The notes below the pieces were generated by a model. The model was not told where the DNA came from and did no database searches. It was given only the letters and a program-made list of their open reading frames with translations. Both the position numbers and the translations under genes were made by a program. From contig BCKT01000008.1 of NCBI GenBank assembly GCA_003116875.1, forward strand, positions 704,322-768,321: a DNA stretch of 64,000 bases. The letters run 5' to 3'. This stretch comes from Takashimella koratensis. Lineage: Eukaryota > Basidiomycota > Tremellomycetes > Trichosporonales > Tetragoniomycetaceae. Of this stretch, positions 57,731 to 64,000 are shown in pieces; the first letter of the stretch is position 1, and every line of letters begins with the position of its first letter.

Positions 57731-59875
57731 ATGAGCGAGAGCGAGGGTGAAGTGGTCGTGATCAGCGATAGCGACGACTTTCAAGCTGGATCGGAGCAAC
57801 GGCTGGCCGCGCAAAGGGCTAGGCGGAAAGAACGATTATTACGCGGGAACGACCAACTGTCGGATGACGGAGTTTCAGGTCCCTCGAGTGACGAAGGAGG
57901 CGGAGGAGGCGGAGGGGAGACGAGTCAAGCGCCCAAGAAGAAGGGAAGGAGACCAAAGCCGAAGGTATTGACGCCGAACACTAGTGATGCGGGAGAAGGG
58001 TCGGGATTTGAGACAGCAGTGGATACTCCGACAAGTGGGGGGTATGGGACGGCAGTGGGTACTCCGACCAGCGCGGATTCTCGACATGCAAGGAGCACAG
58101 GGAACGCAACGACCAAGGCTCGAACGGACAGGAGAGACTCGGTGGAAGATACAAGAGACAAAACGCGGTCAAGGTCCCGATCTCGACCTCGACAAATTGA
58201 GAACGGGGATAGTAGTGCCGATGAGATGCAGATAAACACCCCGACGAGGAGCGAGGACGGGGAAGGCGAGGTGGTCGAGGAATCTTCGGCGGAATGGGAG
58301 AGGAGTGGGCGGGAGGACGTGAGTGGGACTACGAAGGGGAGTGGAGGGAGAGCGAAGAGTAGCGAGAGAACTGCGACGGGGCAAGGTAGTAGTCGAGAAC
58401 AGGAGAAGCCGAGGAAAGCATCAACTTCGGGACAGACTACGACGGCGACGGCGAAACGGAGGACAACACCTGGGGCTAACAACCACACTACTTCCTCTCA
58501 TCCCTCAACATCGAACTCTACCCGTTCTCATCCCAACCAATCATCTACATCATCCACCACTCGATCCGGCTCACATTCCACCTCTTCCACTCGGAATGGC
58601 GGACACACCACTTACCCCCCTTCCTCTCACGACAATTCTCGCGGCTCTTCTCGCGGCAGGGGACCCGCCTCTTTATGCTGCGGCTTCACATGTACCTGTG
58701 CTCCTGCCCGGGCGTTCCTCGCATGGTCAGGGTGGCGATTTATCCGCCGGACCGCAGTCTACCCGCTCGCGCTCAGCTTGTGTATCGGATGCGCGGCGTT
58801 GGGTGTGACCGGACCGGTATCGGGGATTTGGTACGCGACTGTTGGAGGAGTGGAAATCGGGGCTACGGGGTACTGCGAGGGCTCGTGAGTCTAGAAATGG
58901 ACAAAGATCAAAAGAGAGAAAAGAAGAGGAAGAGAGATCGTCGTGGTGATGGTGGGGTGGTGGGGTGGTGGGGTGGTGGCGGTGGTGGTGGTCGGTCGGA
59001 GACAGCGCTGACTTCTACAGAACATGTAACAAGTTCCGATTCGATATGAGCGATGAAGTCGCTGAATACAATTGGTTGGGTCTGTGGTCGATCCAGGCGT
59101 TACTCCTCCTCTTTGGTCTTGGTGAGTTCGGAATCATGTAGAAGGTGATCATACCTAGACTTGTTTCAACCTGATGGCGTTTGGAAATCTAGCTCATGCT
59201 GACTTGACTCCTCACATTGCCACTGCGCCAATACCCACCTCGTCCCTCGCAGTTGGCGTATCTGCACTCCTCTTTCTCCTGCACCTCTGGTTTCGTTTCT
59301 CCTGTCGAGGTCTTTGTTGCCCCGCTCCCACAGAATGGGACATTGAAGCGGCAGCGCAGCGCCACCTGGGGCGTGATTGCAAAAACGGGCAAAGTCAAGA
59401 TCCTAGCCATCGCCGCCGCCAAGGTCAAGGACGAAGCCGTGGTGCTGACGGGGGACGAGATGTTGATGCGGAGAGAGAATGGGCTCTAGATATATTTGAC
59501 GAAACGATGACTTGGGTTTCAGTCGCCGTCTTCTTCCTCTCAATAGCGATCATGTTCGTTTCCGGCGCTGCTCAATCAACCGGCGGATCCGGTGAAAATC
59601 TGTAAGTGACCGTTTTCTTCCTCCTTTTCTTTCTTTTTGACTTCAAGAGATAAAGCTAAACACTTTTTGTTTGAAAAAGGTGGGAAGCAGTCGTTATCAT
59701 TTGGGTTCTAATGATCCCTGCCAAACTCATGTACCGAGATTCAAACCTCGCTCATATCGTGTCGTCTGCGTCAAAGGCCAGACAGGCAGCGGGAGGAGTG
59801 GTGGATGGGGTTAAGCAAAGAGTGGCGGATGAGCGGGCGCGGAGGGGTGGAACAGGTGGCATGGGTGGGTCTTGA
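57731..59875 (+). CDS. Disordered N-terminus plus four-helix claudin/Sur7-like membrane protein
   Basis: 619 residues in four phase-consistent exons: 57731-58884, 59021-59121, 59193-59601, 59680-59875. The first ~310 residues are Ser/Thr/Arg-rich and disordered with an acidic start (SESEGEVVVISDSDDF) and an AT-hook-like KKKGRRPKPK. Then come four probable helices: AVYPLALSLCIGCAALGVTG, LWSIQALLLLFGL(AHADL), SLAVGVSALLFLLHLWFRF and WVSVAVFFLSIAIMFVSGAA, with a fifth hydrophobic WEAVVIIWVLMIPAKLMY. The loop after helix 1, EIGATGYCEGSTC, resembles the GLWGYC...C signature of claudin-like Sur7/PalI/Rim9 proteins of the fungal plasma membrane. Such a long nuclear-looking N-terminus on a tetraspan is odd; a merged gene model is possible. 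Intron 1 has a GGTGGGGT repeat (58942-58992). Confidence 0.6.
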
Positions 59876-60270
59876 AGGGCGACTGGGGAGAATGGGAGGG
59901 GGAAGACTCGGTGAGATAGGTCGACAGAGAACGTGTGGTGGATTATGGCTACAGACAGAGTAGGCGGTCACAGAGTGATAAGCAGCTAGTCCATTTCTTC
60001 TCTTTCGTGGATTTTTGGTAGATGGGTGTGAGTAGGCGATAATGTATCGAGTCATGCATGTGAATGTATTGATGGGAAGATGATCTGGGCTGGAATCAAG
60101 CTTAATGCGTACAAATGTTGGTTGATTGGTGTTTACGAATACACAGGATCTATCTTGTCCTCAGAACAGGATGATCAAGTATCACTTCACGTCAGAAGCC
60201 CTCTTTTCTCTCTCGCATCTCATCCTTTCCATCTCTGACCCACTCAACCTCTATCTCAATGCCAATTCAC
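59876..60270. other. Convergent spacer, claudin-like gene to TEL2
   Basis: 395 bp between two stop codons, with no recognisable feature. Confidence 0.5.
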
Positions 60271-63200
60271 TCACGCCCACCCCGCTCCAACTCCCCACTT
60301 ACTCCCTACCTCCGCAACTTTCACCACCACCCCTGCACTACTCCTCCTAACCACCCCTTCCCTTCCTCCACCTTCCCCATCAACCTTCTCCCCTGCCTCG
60401 GTAGCGTCGAATACCCCTTGCGCCCATTCGCCTGCAGCGAGAAGGAGCTCGGGCTTGTCTCGTGCCAGCGTACGCCCAGAGTCGAGGTCGTATGCGACAT
60501 CGAGCGAGACGAGGGCGAGTTCGAGAGCCGCAGAGAGGACTTGGACTTCGGGTCGGGTAGAAGTAGGAGTAGGTGTCGAGGTCGAACTTGGAGTTGACGT
60601 GTTGAGATTGACAGCTCCGGGATTGGTAGTGCTTGCCGGGTCGGGAAGGGAGAAGGGGGTAAACAACGATTGCCTCGCCCCAATGGTCACTGCCATCTCC
60701 AGCGCCTGTGGACACAGAACCGCCAAAAACAGCGTCGAATGTCTGGCGGCATGCACCAGCAGTGCGAGCGTCATGAGCAGCTGACCCAGTCCCATGGGGG
60801 AAACAACCAGCCCAGCTCCTGCTCTGGGTCGGGTATACGCGGCCGTCCCGCCAAGTCGAGTATCACGGACCGTCGCGTCCCTGTAATGGTCCCAGAACCG
60901 ATTGATCAATGGCATGATGAAGAATTCGGCGGCCACGTCGGTGAACGCTACCACCGGGGGATGTTGTATCCCCAGTCCAAGTGACGCAGTCGATGTTGAT
61001 GTAGGTGTTGATGAAGAGACACGGACCGATTTAGCTGCAGCAGAAGGGGCGAGTCGGAGTCGTCGTTCCCTCGCAAGCTGGGGAACAACCTCTTCGCCTT
61101 TCTCCGCGCCCTTATCGAGGATCATACCGCTTACACCATCGATAGCAGCCTCGAGATCGGTCGCGTACCGGTTATGCAACCGAGGTGGGAGTCGTTTACT
61201 CGGGAACCCGACGTCTCGAGACACGTCGGTCTTGTCACTATCATTGGTGCTGGGCAAGGCGAGACGAGGGACGGGCAGACCGGCAAGTTCGCGTGCACCC
61301 ATGGCTAGCGCAGTAAGCATCACCGAACGTTGCTGCAGCGAGTACTGCGGGGTGAAATACTGTTCAATCAAGAATCTGCAAAAGACAAACAAACAGACAT
61401 TCCAAGGGATGATGAGTACACAGTTGTTAGCTTCTAATGTCGAGGCTATACTTGGGCATGGAGAAAAGCACTCACGGAGCCACGTTGCGCGGGGAACACG
61501 CAACGAGCGCGGTCACAATGGCTTGTCGTTTCTCCTCAAACCCATCAAGGTGGAATTGATCGTTCAACCCGATTGCCAGGCGAGCCACGTCCACTGCGCT
61601 CTCGGCTACACCCAACACACAATAGGAAACATCAGCGATCCTTCTCCGCACACTTTTGCCTTTGCTCTTTCCCATTTAAATCACCCCTTTTGCGTCCAAT
61701 CTGACTCACCAAGTTCCGTACCAAAATTCCGCTTGGCTCTCACCAACCCTTCGCCATACTCGATCCCACATTCAATCTCATCCACTTTCTCGCCCCTTTT
61801 CAACAACTCGACCAACTGCGCGACATATACTGGTCTTCTTATCTTACTCTTTGCCGCTGCGTCAAGGGCGAGGGTCGGGTCCGCTTTGACTTCTGCCAGG
61901 AGTTTAGGGGTGAGTGGTTTAGAGGGAGGGTGGCGGGAGGTGAGAGGGTCCGTGGGTGCATAGCCTTGCAGTGGGTCGGATAGATGCTCAGGGTCAATAG
62001 GGGATTCGTCCGAGGAGTCGAGGACAACGATTTTCCTGGGAGGAAGAGGCTCGGTGGAAGTGGTGGAGACAGAAGACCGGGTTCGTGAAGACTTCGGCCG
62101 AGTCGGTGCCGCTGTCTGTGATTGTTCAAATCCAGCGTCGGACACTGACGCATCAGATTTAGTCTTCCCTTGGGCGTTCGGCAACACCGCTTCCCAGCCA
62201 GCCCACGATTGATCAGCCTTGGCTTCCCAATCTCGTAACCCCACAAAAGTCCTCAACCATCGACACTCTTCCCTCCCTTGTCCCTTCCCTTCCCACATCC
62301 CCTTAAACTTCAATGGCTTCAACCCTGTATTCCCTGACTTCCCCGAACCGCCCTTGGTTTGTCCGTTCTCATCCACTTCCAGCCCCGCTTTCAACGCCTC
62401 GATATCTTCCATATCATCGTCTCTGTCGTCGATAATCCCTTTACCCGCCTTATTCGGTCGAACAGAGGGCGTCGGAATGGTCAGTCCACTAAGGACTTCG
62501 GCGAGTAGCATCCCCAACCGACGTATTTTGGGATCTGGGTGACCTAGGTAAGAGGTCATGGCGTGTAGGAATTTTGGGCGCCGAGAAACGGCCACGAGGA
62601 AAGGGTCGAGAGGGTTCAGTAGCGACAATGCGAGGATGAGCGTGTGCGTGAGGTCTGTAGAGGAGGAAGAGTTTGTGGGTGAGGTGGAATGCGAGATTGT
62701 TGGATCAGCAATGGCTGGAAGCTATATTCTGAATGTTCCAGAGACGTACGGAATTGGTGAGCGTAGAGAGAATAGCGGATGTACTTGAGGTCCGTCCAAG
62801 CGTCCATTGCCAAGTCGATTAGTCGTTTGGCTGTAACATATGCTTAGCTCCAATCCAAGGTCAAAGTGCCACCGTGAGGTGATTCAAAGCAACTCAGGAG
62901 ACTCACCATATTCTGCGCCAACCCATGCCACGACGATCCTAGTTCTGATTCGTTCCTCTGTACTATTTTCTTTTCTGGCAATATGACGAGGCACGATGGC
63001 CTCCCACGCTTCACTCAAACCCACTCCTCCTTGCTTATCCTTCACCCCCGGTGGGCCAAGGACGGCACGTAGCACTTCCGCCGCCTTCTTCACTGTCCAC
63101 TCCGGGCTCTGCGACTCTAGTTCTTCTCCTGTCTCCCAAGGTTCTATCCCCCTGCCCCCTTTCGTGATATCCGCCAGCCGGGCAGCGTGGGAGGAGAGGA

Positions 63201-64000
63201 ACGAGAGGAAGGTGTGGGTGAATGACGATAAGGCGGGCGAGGGGAGTGGGAGGAACAGACGAGGGAGGACGTCGGTTCCGTATTCGTCAATATGAGAGAG
63301 AAGAGGTGTGAAGAAGGAAGAAAGAGGTGGATGAGGTGATCGGGAAGCGATGTTGCTGAATAGACCAATGGCTGCGAGACGTTCGAGAACGATTCGAACT
63401 CGTCCGAGTGGGATATCAAGGTTCTCCTCGCTTTTGCCACTAGGTTGTGATGGACCTGTTGGAGATATGCCTGCCTGTTTGAAAAGGTGGAGGGCGAGGG
63501 CCTCGAGCCGACGTAGGAGGGTATCAAAGTATACACCCGGCTCGAGGTCTTCTGGAACGGTGATATCGGCCTGGGACAAAGGGAGGACGGACCACTTGCC
63601 GACCGCATTGGCGAGCTTGGCAGGTAAACTAGTCAAGGCCTTGACGACCTCTGTCCATCGTATTTCCGCGGCGCGTGTTTTTCGCTCTTCTGTAGACACG
63701 GCGGAGGAGGGGGAGAAGAGCGAGTCGTAGATCTCGGACACTCCGAAGGAGGCTACCAGACGACGGAGGACGGTGATAGCGAAGCATCGGGTAGGGGCAT
63801 CGGGGATAGACGATAGCGATGCGGGGAGGGTATGGTACGTGATCCGTGCGATCTGTGAGGCGGTGTGAAGGTGTCTTCGAGGGTTGGTTGGGGAAGAGGG
63901 GGAAGCGTCGGGAGAGGAGGAAAGAGAAAGGGGGACGAAGAATGTAGATACGAGCTGGAAAGCAGAAGGGTCGAGGGCATGTGCGAACATAGGTAGGGAG
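60271..64000 (-). CDS. TEL2: Telomere length regulation protein Tel2 (partial, 5' end outside window)
   Basis: TTT-complex (Tel2-Tti1-Tti2) subunit that helps Hsp90 mature PIKK kinases such as TOR, ATM/Tel1 and ATR/Mec1. Exons visible on the - strand: 64000(partial)-62907, 62830-62750, 62654-61710, 61606-61476, 61375-60271, all in phase. The diagnostic C-terminal Tel2 domain spans the last three exons: IRRPVYVAQLVELLKRGEK, EYGEGLVRAKRNFGTEL, AESAVDVARLAIGLNDQFHL and FLIEQYFTPQYSLQQRSVML, LTALAMGARELAGLP. The N-terminal part is alpha-solenoid-like, and the central part has an acidic, Ser-rich linker (VLDSSDESPIDPEHLSD) of the type bound by the R2TP adaptor Pih1 after CK2 phosphorylation. The frame is open through the window edge, so the true start lies beyond 64000 or just there. 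Confidence 0.9.

Overview
The window is a gene-dense, intron-rich piece of a fungal nuclear genome. Short GT-AG introns (mostly gtgagt/gtaagt donors), several micro-exons, CT-rich leaders and the gene families present (a Zn2Cys6/PAS regulator, a basket nucleoporin with RanBP2 fingers, MET3 with an APS-kinase-like tail, Utr1-type NAD kinase, Tel2) suggest a basidiomycete, most likely a Tremellomycete-type yeast. The genus cannot be fixed from the sequence alone. I saw no CRISPR array, rRNA, convincing tRNA or intact transposon. An N-filled assembly gap lies at 3517-3751 between a G run and a C run.

Layout. 0.6-2.8 kb: Zn2Cys6 + PAS transcription factor (+). 2.8-6.0 kb: gene-poor, with the gap. 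6.0-8.2 kb: 16-exon CMK1-type calmodulin kinase (-), divergent from a nuclear-basket nucleoporin with four zinc fingers (8.9-12.0 kb, +). 12.2-15.5 kb: a tandem segmental duplication carrying two diverged copies (X and X') of an orphan gene, with a decayed fragment of the nucleoporin 3' end between them. 15.9-23.3 kb is metabolic: MDR oxidoreductase (-) divergent from ATP sulfurylase MET3 (+), then glyoxalase I (-) divergent from an SDR ending in SRL (+). 23.3-30.5 kb: a tandem array of five homologous orphan genes, A to E, all on + (two intact, two broken, one long with an apparent double frameshift). The two intact short members end in SRL and SKL, which look like peroxisomal targeting signals. 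30.8-40.6 kb: BIG1-like ER protein (-), PWWP/TFIIS-N chromatin protein (+), mitochondrial ribosomal protein uL29m (-), UPF0658 Golgi membrane protein (+). 42-48.8 kb: three poorly conserved proteins, one with a split zinc ribbon like RNase P/MRP Rpr2/Snm1. 49.1-52.7 kb: mitochondrial 3-hydroxyacyl-CoA dehydrogenase (-) head to head with a divergent CFA20-domain protein (+). 53.5-57.1 kb: NAD kinase. 57.7-59.9 kb: a disordered protein with a four-helix claudin-like membrane domain. 60.3-64.0 kb: TEL2 (-), cut by the window edge.

Many neighbours are divergent pairs sharing a short promoter. Functionally, MET3 with CACGTG motifs upstream, glyoxalase I, NAD kinase, HADH and the SRL-ending SDR are housekeeping sulfur, redox and fatty-acid metabolism. 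The accessory part is the X/X' duplication and the A-E array. The array looks like a young, fast-evolving gene family undergoing birth and death, and it is the best candidate for undescribed biology. Exon coordinates were derived by hand, keeping splice phase consistent. Where phase failed (HADH, copy E) this is stated.
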